A stretch of 64,000 nucleotides of DNA from an uncultured Pelagibacteraceae bacterium (GTDB lineage Bacteria; Pseudomonadota; Alphaproteobacteria; Pelagibacterales; Pelagibacteraceae), in the NCBI GenBank assembly GCA_902579465.1, contig CACHGV010000004.1, positions 1-64,000 on the forward strand, written 5' to 3'. Position 1 is the first letter of the stretch. Each line of letters opens with the position of its first letter. This document shows, piece by piece, positions 9,323 to 19,810 of this stretch. The translations under genes were made by a program, and so were the position numbers. Under the pieces are notes generated by a model. The model saw nothing but the letters and a program-made list of their open reading frames with translations. It had not been told where the DNA came from and did not search any database.

Positions 9323-9616
9323 ATGAAATTTAAACCGTTACACGATAGAGTATTGATCGAAGTTTTAGATAGTAGTGAAAAAACTGCTGGTGGAATTATC
9401 ATCCCTGATTCCGCACAAGAGAAGCCACAAGAAGGCAAAGTAGTTGCTGTAGGTGGAGGATCAAAAACTGAGGATGGAAAAATTATACCAATGGATGTTA
9501 AAGTTGGTGACAAAGTTCTTTTTGGAAAATGGTCAGGAACTGAAGTTAAGATTGATGGTAAAGAATACAGCATAATGAAAGAGTCAGACATTATGGGTAT
9601 CTCTACTTCTAAATAA
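9323..9616 (+). CDS. groES: Co-chaperonin GroES
   Basis: A 97-residue lid subunit of the GroEL-GroES folding chamber. It begins [16 protein letters not shown] and carries the mobile loop [20 protein letters not shown] (about 18-37) that docks on GroEL. The ribosome binding site AAAGGAG (9311-9317) sits 5 bases before the ATG. It is followed 24 bases later by groEL. Confidence 0.98.
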   Translation: MKFKPLHDRVLIEVLDSSEKTAGGIIIPDSAQEKPQEGKVVAVGGGSKTEDGKIIPMDVKVGDKVLFGKWSGTEVKIDGKEYSIMKESDIMGISTSK

Positions 9617-9625
9617 AATTAATAA

Positions 9626-11296
<1,671 letters not shown>

Positions 11297-11319
11297 CCCA
11301 AAAAATCTAATTAAAATTT

Positions 11320-11350
11320 AAAAGGGCAGATTCTTCTGCCCTTTTTTTTT
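11320..11350 (+). terminator. Intrinsic terminator of groESL
   Basis: An 11-bp stem AAAAGGGCAGA (11320-11330) pairs with TCTGCCCTTTT (11335-11345) around a 4-base loop TTCT and runs into T's at 11342-11350. It separates groEL from typA, which must therefore have its own promoter in the 39 bases between or rely on read-through. It is one of the few classical terminators in this window. Confidence 0.9.
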
Positions 11351-11389
11351 GTTTTCAATTCAAGGTTTAGATATATAAGAAGCTCAATT

Positions 11390-13216
11390 ATGAATCATAA
11401 TATTCGAAACATCACTATCATTGCTCACGTTGATCATGGAAAAACAACACTAATTGATAATTTGATGAAACAGAGTGGTTCTTTTAGAGATAACGAAGTA
11501 GTCGATGAAAGATTAATGGACTCTGGGGAATTAGAAAAAGAAAGAGGAATTACAATTCTTGCAAAGCCTACCTCGATTAACTGGAAAAATACTAGAATAA
11601 ATATTATTGATACACCTGGCCATAGAGATTTTGCAGCAGAAGTTGAAAGAGTTTTAAGTTTAGCAGATGGTGCATTATTGCTAGTAGACTCTGCTGAAGG
11701 TGTGATGCCTCAAACAAAATTTGTATTGAGTAAAGCCTTAAAACAAGGATTAAAACCGATAGTCATTATAAATAAATTAGACAAAAGCGATCAAAGAGCA
11801 AATGAAGTTTTGAATGAGACTTTTGATTTATTTGTTAGTTTAGATGCAAATGAAGATCAATTAGATTTTCCTGTATTATATGCAAGTGGGAGATCTGGTT
11901 GGGCTTCTAAAGATATTGACGGACCAAGAGAAAATCTTAATCCACTATTAGATTTAGTTTTAGATCATGTAAAACCCTCTCAATTTGACAGATCAAAACC
12001 ATTTGCAATGCTATCGACACTACTTTACGCTGATAACTTTCTGGGCAGAAGCTTAGTAGGTAGAATTTCACAAGGAACGGCAAAAGCAAATCAACAAATT
12101 AAAGCAATAAATTTAAAAGGTGAAAAAGTGGATGAAGGTAGACTTACAAAGATCTTTAGATATGAGGGTACAAAAAAAGTTCCCATTGAAGTTGGAGAAG
12201 CTGGAGATATCGTAGTTATAGCTGGATTAGAAAAAGCAAATGTAGCAGATACTATTTGTGATTTAGAGGTAAATGAACCAATTGAGGCAACACCGATCGA
12301 TCCACCAACAATGTCGATAAAAATAACAGTAAATAGCTCACCACTAGCAGGTACAGAGGGTAAAAAATTAACAAGTACTCAGATTAGAGATCGTCTAATT
12401 TTAGAAGCTCAAAACAATGTTGGAATTTCTTTCTCAGAAAACGCAAATAAAGATGCATTTGAGATAAGTGGAAGAGGAGAATTAATGCTCGAAATATTAC
12501 TAACACAGATGAGACGTGAGGGTTTTGAGATGACTGTAAGCCCTCCTAAAGTTTTATTTAAAACTGACGAGAATTCAAAAAAGTTAGAACCCATTGAAGA
12601 AATTACTATGGATTTAGATGAAGAATATTCATCAAGGATTATTGACTCAATGAATAGAAGAAAGGGTAAATTAATTGAATTAAAAGATACTGGAAAGAAT
12701 AAAAAAAGACTAATTTTTCATGCACCAACGAGAGGTTTAATGGGATACACAAGTAGATTTTTGACTTTAACAAAAGGAACAGGTGTTATTAACAGAATTT
12801 TTCACTCTTATGGAGATTTTGAGGGAGACATGGAGGGTAGAAGAAATGGTGCTTTAATTTCTATGGATCAGGGTAAAGCTGTTGCATTTTCAATTTTTAA
12901 TTTACAAGCTAGAGGAGAAATGTTCGTTACACACAATGATCCAGTTTATACAGGAATGATTGTTGGCTTAGCTCCTAAACCAGGAGATATGATAATTAAT
13001 GTTATGAAAGGAAAAAAACTTACGAATATGAGAACACAAGGCACTGATGAAAATATTGTTCTTACACCCGTAAGGCAAATGTCAATTGCAGAACAATTAA
13101 GTATGCTTAACACAGATGAAGCATTAGAAATTACACCTAAGTCTTGTAGACTCAGAAAAGCAATTCTGGACCCTAACGAAAGAAAAAGAAGTGAAAAACA
13201 AAATACTACTACTTAG
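11390..13216 (+). CDS. typA: Translational GTPase TypA/BipA
   Basis: Ribosome-associated GTPase involved in stress adaptation and ribosome assembly. It is full length at 608 residues. The G1 motif is AHVDHGKTTL (about 12-21), followed by RGITILAKPTSI, DTPGHRDF (G3) and NKLDKSDQR (G4). EF-G-like domains and the TypA-specific C-terminus (TPKSCRLRKAILDPNERKR) follow. The stop TAG interlocks with the TAA stop of the opposite-strand YczE-like gene in the 4 bases TTAG. Confidence 0.97.
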   Translation: MNHNIRNITIIAHVDHGKTTLIDNLMKQSGSFRDNEVVDERLMDSGELEKERGITILAKPTSINWKNTRINIIDTPGHRDFAAEVERVLSLADGALLLVDSAEGVMPQTKFVLSKALKQGLKPIVIINKLDKSDQRANEVLNETFDLFVSLDANEDQLDFPVLYASGRSGWASKDIDGPRENLNPLLDLVLDHVKPSQFDRSKPFAMLSTLLYADNFLGRSLVGRISQGTAKANQQIKAINLKGEKVDEGRLTKIFRYEGTKKVPIEVGEAGDIVVIAGLEKANVADTICDLEVNEPIEATPIDPPTMSIKITVNSSPLAGTEGKKLTSTQIRDRLILEAQNNVGISFSENANKDAFEISGRGELMLEILLTQMRREGFEMTVSPPKVLFKTDENSKKLEPIEEITMDLDEEYSSRIIDSMNRRKGKLIELKDTGKNKKRLIFHAPTRGLMGYTSRFLTLTKGTGVINRIFHSYGDFEGDMEGRRNGALISMDQGKAVAFSIFNLQARGEMFVTHNDPVYTGMIVGLAPKPGDMIINVMKGKKLTNMRTQGTDENIVLTPVRQMSIAEQLSMLNTDEALEITPKSCRLRKAILDPNERKRSEKQNTTT

Positions 13217-13860
13217 TTCATTATTCTATCGATAATGTATAAACTAAAAGCAATACAAGGACCAATTCCAAAAGCAAACATCAAAGTTCCAACACCGATT
13301 GTTCCACCCAAGTACCACCCAATTGAAGCTACAGAAATTTCAATAAAGGCTCTCACGGCAGCAATCGGAAGATTAGTTTTTTTTTGTAAACCAGTCATTA
13401 AACCATCCCTAGGCCCTGGACCTAGATTAGCTATTAAGTAAATACCACTCCCCACTCCAACTACCATAACGCCTACTGCAGCCATTAATAATTTCATAAT
13501 GTAAGTTTCAGGGGTTGGAATTAATGCAATTGTAATGTCTAACATTGCTGCAATAATAACGATATTGAATATGGTACCTAGACCAGGTTTTTGTTTTAAA
13601 AAAAACCATGAAGATAAAACGACAACACTCACTATAAAAGTAACAATTCCAATAGATAATCCCGAATTAATTGAAATTCCTTGTGCCATTACAGTCCATG
13701 GAGAATTGCCAATAAATGAAATAACGATTAAGGCTTCGCCAAAACCGAATAATATTAGACCAAAACAAAGGAAGAATAAGGTAGACAATTTTGGCTTTAA
13801 ATTAAAAGTCTCTTGAGAACTCCATGAGACTTTAGGAATATTTTTGATAGTAAGGAACAT
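13213..13860 (-). CDS. YczE/YitT-like integral membrane protein
   Basis: A 215-residue membrane protein with about five transmembrane helices. The loop NLGPGPRDGLMTGLQKKT (about 146-163) is the hallmark of the YczE/YyaS-type COG2364 family. The family has no firmly established biochemical function, so none is assigned. It converges on typA with a 4-base stop-stop overlap and is divergent from the exported DUF6134-like gene with 39 bases between starts. Confidence 0.75.
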   Translation of the reverse strand: MFLTIKNIPKVSWSSQETFNLKPKLSTLFFLCFGLILFGFGEALIVISFIGNSPWTVMAQGISINSGLSIGIVTFIVSVVVLSSWFFLKQKPGLGTIFNIVIIAAMLDITIALIPTPETYIMKLLMAAVGVMVVGVGSGIYLIANLGPGPRDGLMTGLQKKTNLPIAAVRAFIEISVASIGWYLGGTIGVGTLMFAFGIGPCIAFSLYIIDRIMN

Positions 13861-13899
13861 ATATTTCGCTATTATTTATACTTTCTTTAGCTAAAATCT

Positions 13900-14586
13900 A
13901 TGAAAATGAAACATTTTATTATCTTATCAATAATCATTATGTTTGCTTCTAAAGTTATGGCACATAGCAGTCATTATGAAGGTCTTAAAAAAATTGAGAT
14001 GGATGTTCTAAGAAATAATGAAGTTATTGGTAGTACCAACTACTTCTTTGAATTCGATGAAGATTTATTTGTAGTTAAAAATTATACTAATTTTAAAGTA
14101 GAGTTATTCGGCATAACAGTTTTTTCGATATTAAGTGAGACAATAGAAAAGTACAAAGATGATAAATTAGTTTTTTTTAAATCTAATACTTTTCAAAATG
14201 ATAAAGAGAAATATGTAAGTTTAAATTATGATAAATCTATAAATAAATTCGTTATAGATGGATCATCATACAAGGGTGAAGCCAGTTTAGATTGTATAAT
14301 TGGGAATTGGTGGAACCACAAAATTTTAAAAGCTAATAAACAAATCAGTCCATTATCTGGGAGTATAAAAAAACAGACTGTGAGTTTAATAGGAGATGAA
14401 AACATTGATATTAATGGTAAAGAATATTTAACTAAACACTTTAATATTAAATCAAATGATGAAGGTCTTTCTGATGAAAAAAAATTTGAATTTGATGTGT
14501 GGTATAATCCAGAAAATAATTTAATATTAAAAATAATCTATAATAAAATGGGTAATTGGGAATATAGATTAAGGAGTTTTGAGTAA
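13900..14586 (+). CDS. Exported DUF6134-like protein of unknown function
   Basis: A 228-residue protein with a clear N-terminal signal peptide (MKMKHFIILSIIIMFASKVM then AHS, cleavage near residue 21). The body is predicted mostly beta strand: it starts with repeated dyad-like strands (LRNNEVIGSTNYFFEF, ETIEKYKDDKLVFFKS) as in DUF6134 periplasmic proteins, and ends in WYNPENNLILKI and NWEYRLRSFE. Two in-frame ATGs exist at 13900 and 13906, either of which keeps the signal peptide. It overlaps the DjlA-type gene by one base, so it is likely co-transcribed with it. Confidence 0.65.
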   Translation: MKMKHFIILSIIIMFASKVMAHSSHYEGLKKIEMDVLRNNEVIGSTNYFFEFDEDLFVVKNYTNFKVELFGITVFSILSETIEKYKDDKLVFFKSNTFQNDKEKYVSLNYDKSINKFVIDGSSYKGEASLDCIIGNWWNHKILKANKQISPLSGSIKKQTVSLIGDENIDINGKEYLTKHFNIKSNDEGLSDEKKFEFDVWYNPENNLILKIIYNKMGNWEYRLRSFE

Positions 14587-15308
14587 TGGCAATATGGGGA
14601 AGCATAATTGGTGGAATGCTAGGTTTTTCAATAGGTGGGCCTTTTGGTATGCTTTTAGGATCCTTAATCGGTGGAAAAATGTCAAGAGCCAGATCAAGTG
14701 GTGGATTTAGATCTTTTGCACAGCCACAACAAATATTTGCACTCTCTTTGATAGTTTTATCAGCAAAGCTAAGTAAAGCAGATGGACAGGTTAGTCGTGA
14801 AGAATTAATTGCAGTTAAAGATAAATTAAAAATACCTGAAAGTGAATTAGATCAAGTTGGTAAAATTTTCAATAAAGCTAAAGAGGAAAGCACCGGGTAT
14901 GAACCATATGCAAAACAAATTGCAGAAGTTTACAGAGGAAATATGAATGTATTAGAGGAAGTAATCAACACTCTTTTTTATATTGCAGAAGCTGACGGAC
15001 ACATAAGTGGCAATGAATTAATAATGATTGAAGATATAGCAAGAATTTTTGGATTAAATCAGGCTCAAATTAATGGAATTAAAGAAAGCAGAAAGTCATC
15101 AGACAAACTTAATCCTTATATTGTTTTAGAGAGCAAGCCTGACGACTCCCTCGAAGAAATAAGAAAACGATATATTAAACTTAGCAAAGAGCATCATCCT
15201 GATCTTTTATTAAGTAAAGGTGTTCCTCAAGAAGTAATAGATGAAAGCAAAGCGAAAATGAGAGCTGTCAATTCAGCATGGGATCAGATTCAAAAATTAA
15301 AGAATTAG
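14586..15308 (+). CDS. DjlA-type membrane-anchored DnaJ co-chaperone (TerB + J domain)
   Basis: A 240-residue protein with three parts. A glycine-rich N-terminal transmembrane helix (GSIIGGMLGFSIGGPFGMLL, about 5-24) resembles DjlA. A TerB-like helical domain (about 50-160) carries KADGQVSREE and EADGHISGNE acidic loops. A C-terminal J domain (about 175-240) holds the HPD motif in KEHHPDLL. It would stimulate DnaK at the inner membrane. It overlaps the exported protein gene upstream by 1 base and runs 12 bases into the opposite-strand gene at 15297. Confidence 0.88.
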   Translation: MAIWGSIIGGMLGFSIGGPFGMLLGSLIGGKMSRARSSGGFRSFAQPQQIFALSLIVLSAKLSKADGQVSREELIAVKDKLKIPESELDQVGKIFNKAKEESTGYEPYAKQIAEVYRGNMNVLEEVINTLFYIAEADGHISGNELIMIEDIARIFGLNQAQINGIKESRKSSDKLNPYIVLESKPDDSLEEIRKRYIKLSKEHHPDLLLSKGVPQEVIDESKAKMRAVNSAWDQIQKLKN

Positions 15309-15587
15309 TCCTAATAAACTCGCCATAAAATACATAGAAAATACAAAAGCAAGGACTACAATAAAATACATTATTGTAACAATTTTATCTCTTTTCCTTC
15401 TTTGTCTTACAAATGGCTTATCATCCAGATCACAAATATCTCTTATGCCGATAACTTTATAATCACAAGTATAACGCCATATTGAGTTGGGCATCCTAGG
15501 GTCAGTTTGATTATAATATTGAATCCATTGAACTGTATATTTAAATAAAAGATAACTTACTATTAAAAGAAGACCGCTTGTAAACAT
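15297..15587 (-). CDS. Hypothetical protein with two membrane helices
   Basis: I do not recognise this 96-residue protein. It has a hydrophobic helix at about residues 4-24 and another at about 72-94, joined by a polar loop with Arg/Asp-rich segments (RYTCDYKVIGIRDICDLDD) and a basic stretch RQRRKRDK just before the second helix, so the loop is probably cytoplasmic. It lies 11 bases downstream of aceA on the same strand and overlaps the djlA-type gene end by 12 bases. A link with aceA is only positional. Confidence 0.6.
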   Translation of the reverse strand: MFTSGLLLIVSYLLFKYTVQWIQYYNQTDPRMPNSIWRYTCDYKVIGIRDICDLDDKPFVRQRRKRDKIVTIMYFIVVLAFVFSMYFMASLLGLIL

Positions 15588-15598
15588 TAATCTATCAT

Positions 15599-16873
15599 CT
15601 AAAACTGTTCAGACTCAGTTGAGCCTTCCATTGCTGTAGTTGAGCTTTTACCTGAGCTTATTGTATTTGAAACAGCATCAAAATATGATGTACCCACTTC
15701 TCTTTGATGTTTCACGCTTGTGTATCCATCTTTTTCCCTAGCAAATTCGTGCTGTTGAATTTTTGAGTAAGCGGTCATACCCTCTGATTTATATTTTTCT
15801 GCTAATTCAAATATTGCGATGTTTTGAGTATGGAAACCTGCTAATGTAATGAATTGAAATTTATATCCCATTTCTCCAATCTTTCTTTGAAATGATCCAA
15901 TTTCTTCGTCAGATAAATGTTTCTTCCAATTAAATGATGGAGAACAGTTATAAGCTAACATTTTACCAGGAAATTTTTCATGTATAGCATCGGCAAATTT
16001 CTTTGCTTCTTCTAAGTTTGGAGTAGCAGTTTCACACCAAATTAAATCTGCGTATGGTGCATAAGCAAGACCTCTGGAAATTGCTTGCTCTATTCCATCT
16101 TTAACATAAAAGAAACCTTCAGGTGATCTTTCACCAGTTAAAAATGGTTTATCATTTTCATCAAAATCATTAGTGATTAGCTTCGCTGCATTTGCATCTG
16201 TTCTTGCTAAAATTATTAATGGTACATCTGCAATATCAGCGGCAAGTCTTGCAGCCTTTAAATTTCTAATCATTGTTCCAGTTGGTACAAGAACTTTTCC
16301 ACCCATATGACCACATTTTTTCTCACTAGCTAATTGGTCTTCAAAGTGAACTCCAGCAGCACCCGCTCTAATAAATTTTTTAGTTAATTCAAATACATTT
16401 AGTGGTCCACCAAATCCTGCTTCACCATCAGCTATAATTGGCAACATGTAATCAGTTCTCTTACTTTTATCCATTTCACCATCTGTCATTTCCATATGCT
16501 GAATTTGATCAGCTCTAATTAAGGAATTATTCATTGTCTCAACTAATTTTGGTGCACTATCATATGGATATAAAGATTGATCAGGATACATTTCACCAGC
16601 ACTATTAGCATCAGCTGCAACTTGCCAACCACTTAAATAAATTGCCTTTAAACCAGCTTTTGCGTGTTGCACTGCATGATTTCCTGAAAGTGATCCAAGG
16701 GTGTTTACATAAGCTTCTGTATTAAGCAGTTTCCAAAGCTTTTGGGACTGCATTTTACACATAGAATACTCAATTTTGATTGAACCTCTTAATCTCTCAA
16801 CTTCTTCAGGAGTATAATCTCTTTTAATACCCGCAAATCTTTGTAAATCGTATGAAATATTCTCAGCTGACAC
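15599..16873 (-). CDS. aceA: Isocitrate lyase
   Basis: First enzyme of the glyoxylate shunt, splitting isocitrate into succinate and glyoxylate. It is full length at 424 residues. The catalytic KKCGHMGGK motif (about 185-193) is intact, as are [23 protein letters not shown] and YNCSPSFNW. The start is GTG at 16873-16871, chosen because the conserved N-terminus begins there and a strong ribosome binding site (GAGAGGGG on the minus strand) lies just upstream. It is preceded on the same strand by a 53-codon small gene and faces the ScfR-type regulator across an operator-rich region. Confidence 0.97.
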   Translation of the reverse strand: MSAENISYDLQRFAGIKRDYTPEEVERLRGSIKIEYSMCKMQSQKLWKLLNTEAYVNTLGSLSGNHAVQHAKAGLKAIYLSGWQVAADANSAGEMYPDQSLYPYDSAPKLVETMNNSLIRADQIQHMEMTDGEMDKSKRTDYMLPIIADGEAGFGGPLNVFELTKKFIRAGAAGVHFEDQLASEKKCGHMGGKVLVPTGTMIRNLKAARLAADIADVPLIILARTDANAAKLITNDFDENDKPFLTGERSPEGFFYVKDGIEQAISRGLAYAPYADLIWCETATPNLEEAKKFADAIHEKFPGKMLAYNCSPSFNWKKHLSDEEIGSFQRKIGEMGYKFQFITLAGFHTQNIAIFELAEKYKSEGMTAYSKIQQHEFAREKDGYTSVKHQREVGTSYFDAVSNTISSGKSSTTAMEGSTESEQF

Positions 16874-16917
16874 TTAAACCCCTCTCTTTTGATTAAATGA
16901 CTAGAAATGACTAATGA

Positions 16918-17079
16918 CTATTTTGAGCTATATTCCTCAGTAAATTCATTCATTCCACTAGATCCCCAATCGCAATGATCGTCTCTAATGTAAATACCTT
17001 TTGACTTATGCTCAGAATGCTCTTCTTTATTAGTAATTTGGTAGTTATTTTCGATATTGTTAATTTTGTTTTTTTCCAT
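16918..17079 (-). CDS. Unrecognised 53-residue protein gene upstream of aceA
   Basis: An ATG at 17079-17077 opens a frame of 53 codons ending in TAG at 16918. The product is hydrophilic, with a basic/acidic N-terminal half (MEKNKINNIENN) and a C-terminal half containing RDDHCDWGSSGMNEFTEEY. Composition is unlike random AT-rich translation: it has His, Cys, Trp, Asp and Gly in a compact block. It ends 44 bases before the aceA start and would sit on the same transcript. A TATAAA on the minus strand lies only 6-7 bases before the ATG, so leaderless translation is possible. Function unknown. Confidence 0.6.
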   Translation of the reverse strand: MEKNKINNIENNYQITNKEEHSEHKSKGIYIRDDHCDWGSSGMNEFTEEYSSK

Positions 17080-17090
17080 GTAAACTTTAT

Positions 17091-17183
17091 AATTTACAAT
17101 ATTTACAAAATCTACAATTAAATTGATTTTACTTGTAAAATTGAATAATTTTGTGTAAATTTAAATTTACAAAATTTACAAAT
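17091..17183. promoter_or_regulatory. Operator array between the aceA unit and its regulator
   Basis: TTTACAA (or TCTACAA) occurs at 17093, 17102 and 17111 with exact 9-base spacing, and again at 17166 and 17175, also 9 apart. Inverted copies are at 17133-17139 (TTGTAAA) and 17151-17159 (TTGTGTAAA). Positions 17147-17176 form a large imperfect palindrome. RamB/ScfR-type regulators are known to bind TTTGCAAA-like sites near glyoxylate and propionate genes, so these AT-shifted copies are the likely binding sites for the adjacent regulator, including autoregulation. Confidence 0.6.
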
Positions 17184-17189
17184 GTTAAA

Positions 17190-18614
17190 ATGAGTCAAAT
17201 TGATACAAAAATTGGTCCAAAAATCAAAGCTTTTAGAAGGCAGTTAGGAATTCAAGCTAACAAATTAGCAGAAGAAATGTCTATTTCACCAAGCTATTTA
17301 AATCTAATAGAGAGTGGAAAAAGAAAAATTGATGGAGACTTACTTTTAAAGGTTTGTGATAAACTTAAAATAGAGCTTTCCGATCTTACAAGCAAAACAG
17401 ACATAAATCTTGAGAATAATATTTCTGAATTGTTGGGTGATGAACTTTTTGAGGATCTTGATATTCTTGGACCAGAAGTAAAGGATTTAGTTAATACAAA
17501 TCCAAAAATTGCTAAAGCTTTAATTAAGCTAGGCGATAACTTTAAACAAAAAGATCATGAAATTTTTAACAAATTAGAAAATATTTCAGGTAAAATTATT
17601 GATGGGAGAAAAAACGCGTTTCCTGGTGAAGTAATTTCAGATTTTTTACAAGAAAATAAAAATTTTTTTCCAAAATTAGAAGAATTTGCAAATCAAATTT
17701 TTGATAAAGTAAAACAAAATAATAGAACAAGATATATTGCGTTATGTCAGTTTTTAAAAGATGAATATAATATAACTGTAAAAGATGTAATACCTAAAGA
17801 AGGAAAACCATTCTCAAAGATATATAAAGTAAAAGACAAAGAATTGCTATTATCTGATTATCTTTCACTTGAAACAAAAAAACTTTTTGCTGCAGCACAA
17901 ATTTCACAAGAAGGTGCATCAAAAGAAATTGATGAATACCTTGCTACATTTAATTTTCCAACTGAAGAATCTAAAAAATTAACAAGAGTTGCACTTTTAA
18001 ATTATTGTGGTGCTGCAATATTGATGCCCTACGCTCTTTTTCATAAAGAATGTAAAGAATTAAAATATGATTTAGAACTTTTACAAAATACATTTGCAAC
18101 CTCTTTTGAGCAGGTAGCTCATAGAGTAACATGTTTACAAGATCCAAAACTTCCTGGAATACCTTTTCATTTTTTAAGAGTAGATGTTGCTGGAAATATT
18201 TCAAAAAGATTTTCATTATCAGGTATAGAGATACCAAGGTACGGAGGAGCTTGTCCAAGATGGAATGTCTACTCAGCTTTTTCAAGACCAGGTGTTATTC
18301 AAGCAGCAGTTAGTAAAATGACTAATGGAGAGAAATATGTTTGTATTGCAAAAACTGTTGAAAAGGGTGTTGGAAGGTATGGACAAAAAAAAAGTATGTT
18401 GTCAATAGGTCTTGGTTGTGAAGCAAAATATGCAAAAGAATTTGTATATACTGAAAACTTAGATCTCAGTGACAAAAAATCTGAATTACCTATTGGAGTA
18501 TCATGTAGAACATGTGACAGACTTGATTGTTCACAAAGAGCTTTCCCTCCTCTTCATAAAAAATTTGATGTAGATATTAATTCTAGAGGAGTTTCGGTTT
18601 ACGTTAATGAATAA
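17190..18614 (+). CDS. ScfR/RamB-type XRE regulator of short-chain acyl-CoA or glyoxylate metabolism
   Basis: A 474-residue regulator. The N-terminal XRE helix-turn-helix spans about 8-62 (GIQANKLAEEMSISPSYLNL). A central region resembles the IrrE-like domain of the RamB family (AAILMPYALF, FEQVAHRVTCLQ) but lacks a HEXXH motif. The DUF2083 C-terminus ends with CRTCDRLDCSQRAFPPL, a four-cysteine-type cluster typical of this family. I chose ATG 17190 rather than the TTG at 17151, because the 13 extra codons lie inside the TTTACAA operator repeats. It is divergent from aceA, which it probably controls. Confidence 0.85.
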   Translation: MSQIDTKIGPKIKAFRRQLGIQANKLAEEMSISPSYLNLIESGKRKIDGDLLLKVCDKLKIELSDLTSKTDINLENNISELLGDELFEDLDILGPEVKDLVNTNPKIAKALIKLGDNFKQKDHEIFNKLENISGKIIDGRKNAFPGEVISDFLQENKNFFPKLEEFANQIFDKVKQNNRTRYIALCQFLKDEYNITVKDVIPKEGKPFSKIYKVKDKELLLSDYLSLETKKLFAAAQISQEGASKEIDEYLATFNFPTEESKKLTRVALLNYCGAAILMPYALFHKECKELKYDLELLQNTFATSFEQVAHRVTCLQDPKLPGIPFHFLRVDVAGNISKRFSLSGIEIPRYGGACPRWNVYSAFSRPGVIQAAVSKMTNGEKYVCIAKTVEKGVGRYGQKKSMLSIGLGCEAKYAKEFVYTENLDLSDKKSELPIGVSCRTCDRLDCSQRAFPPLHKKFDVDINSRGVSVYVNE

Positions 18615-18622
18615 AATATAGC

Positions 18623-19780
18623 TTACTGCTGTTTTTTCCTTTTCTTTGAAATAAGCTGAGTAAGAGAGTCTACCATCAAGTCTGAGGCTTTAAATATTTC
18701 ATTTGCTTTAAACTCATGAGACATATTTTTTTCCTCATTTGTCTTATCTTCTATAATTATTCCTTGATCGGGTGAATTATCCTTTATATATATTAAAATT
18801 AACCATTCGTCGTCTGTAGACTCGTCCCATTTAATAAAAATTTCTCCTGTCTCAAATCTTTTATCAATACATCTAAAAATAGACATATGTCTTGTGATAT
18901 ATCTTTTGTTTAATTGGAAAACTAGGCTGTTCGCACTCCTATAAAAACTTTCTAAAGAAAACTCAATTTTTTGCCTCGCTAAATTATATTCTCTTTCTTT
19001 TTGAAGTAGTGCAGATCTATCATCAGCTTCATCTGTCTTAACGCCAAGTGCCTCAACTCTTTCTCTAATTTTTTGATCTCTTATTAATCTATATTTATTT
19101 TTTAAGTTCTCTATTCTTTGTTGAAGTTCCCCATAATCTTCTCTTTTTTCTCTTAAAGAAATTTTTTCAAGTTTCTCTAATTCTTTTACCTCTCTTATTC
19201 TAAATCTTTCAATCTGTTTTTGAATTTTTAATTCTTGTAAAAATTTCTTTTGTCTCTCTGATTGTTCTTTTCTTAAAAGAGCTTGTTCTTTTCTTAAAAA
19301 TAATTTTAAGTCTTTTGCTCTTAATTTTTCTATTCTTTCTTCATCTTTTAGTTGTTGCTCTTTTAGTTTTAATTGCTTTTCCTCTTGCAATATCTTTTGT
19401 TTTTTTATTTTTTCTTTCTCTTTTTCATTTTTTTCAATTTCAATTAATTTTAACCTTCTTTTTTCATCTTTTCTTTGAGATTTAAATTCATTTATTTTTC
19501 CATCAATAGAATTAAAGAATTTAGAGATACCCCTATCAATCGCGAAAATGTCAAATTTAACATTAACATTTAATTTTGATTTTATATTTTCCTCTACTCT
19601 TGCTGCCTTCGTAATTAAATTATCTTTAGACTTTTTTTTAAGAACTAACTTTTTATTTGTATTTTTTTTTCTTTTAATCCTAAGATTTTTCCTCTTCTTC
19701 TTTACTTTTTTTTTTATTTTTGAGGTAATTTTGCTAATTTTTTTTTTCTTGTTAACCTTTTTTTTTTTATTTTTTTTCAT
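18623..19780 (-). CDS. Lysine-rich coiled-coil protein of unknown function
   Basis: I do not recognise this 385-residue protein. Residues 1 to about 52 are almost entirely Lys with a few Arg, Ser and Ile. Residues about 95-255 form a long charged E/K/R/Q/L helix with heptad-like character, predicted coiled coil. The last 120 residues look globular, with RYITRHMSIFRCIDKRFETG and DEWLILIYIKDN strands, and end in KKRKKQQ. There is no signal peptide. The basic tail suggests nucleic acid or membrane-surface binding, which is inference. It lies 30 bases from the cfa-like gene and converges on the ScfR-type regulator. Confidence 0.75.
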   Translation of the reverse strand: MKKNKKKKVNKKKKISKITSKIKKKVKKKRKNLRIKRKKNTNKKLVLKKKSKDNLITKAARVEENIKSKLNVNVKFDIFAIDRGISKFFNSIDGKINEFKSQRKDEKRRLKLIEIEKNEKEKEKIKKQKILQEEKQLKLKEQQLKDEERIEKLRAKDLKLFLRKEQALLRKEQSERQKKFLQELKIQKQIERFRIREVKELEKLEKISLREKREDYGELQQRIENLKNKYRLIRDQKIRERVEALGVKTDEADDRSALLQKEREYNLARQKIEFSLESFYRSANSLVFQLNKRYITRHMSIFRCIDKRFETGEIFIKWDESTDDEWLILIYIKDNSPDQGIIIEDKTNEEKNMSHEFKANEIFKASDLMVDSLTQLISKKRKKQQ

Positions 19781-19810
19781 TATTACTGGTATTAATTTAT
19801 CAGTAATATT

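Noticed and set aside
17151-17189. TTG start extending the ScfR-type regulator by 13 codons
   Set aside because: The extension is made of the TTTACAA operator repeats; ATG 17190 gives the normal family N-terminus.
19620-19780. Poly-lysine codons at the start of the coiled-coil protein as possible sequencing error
   Set aside because: The frame stays open through many separate A runs on the coding strand and leads into a normal protein; a single indel would break it.
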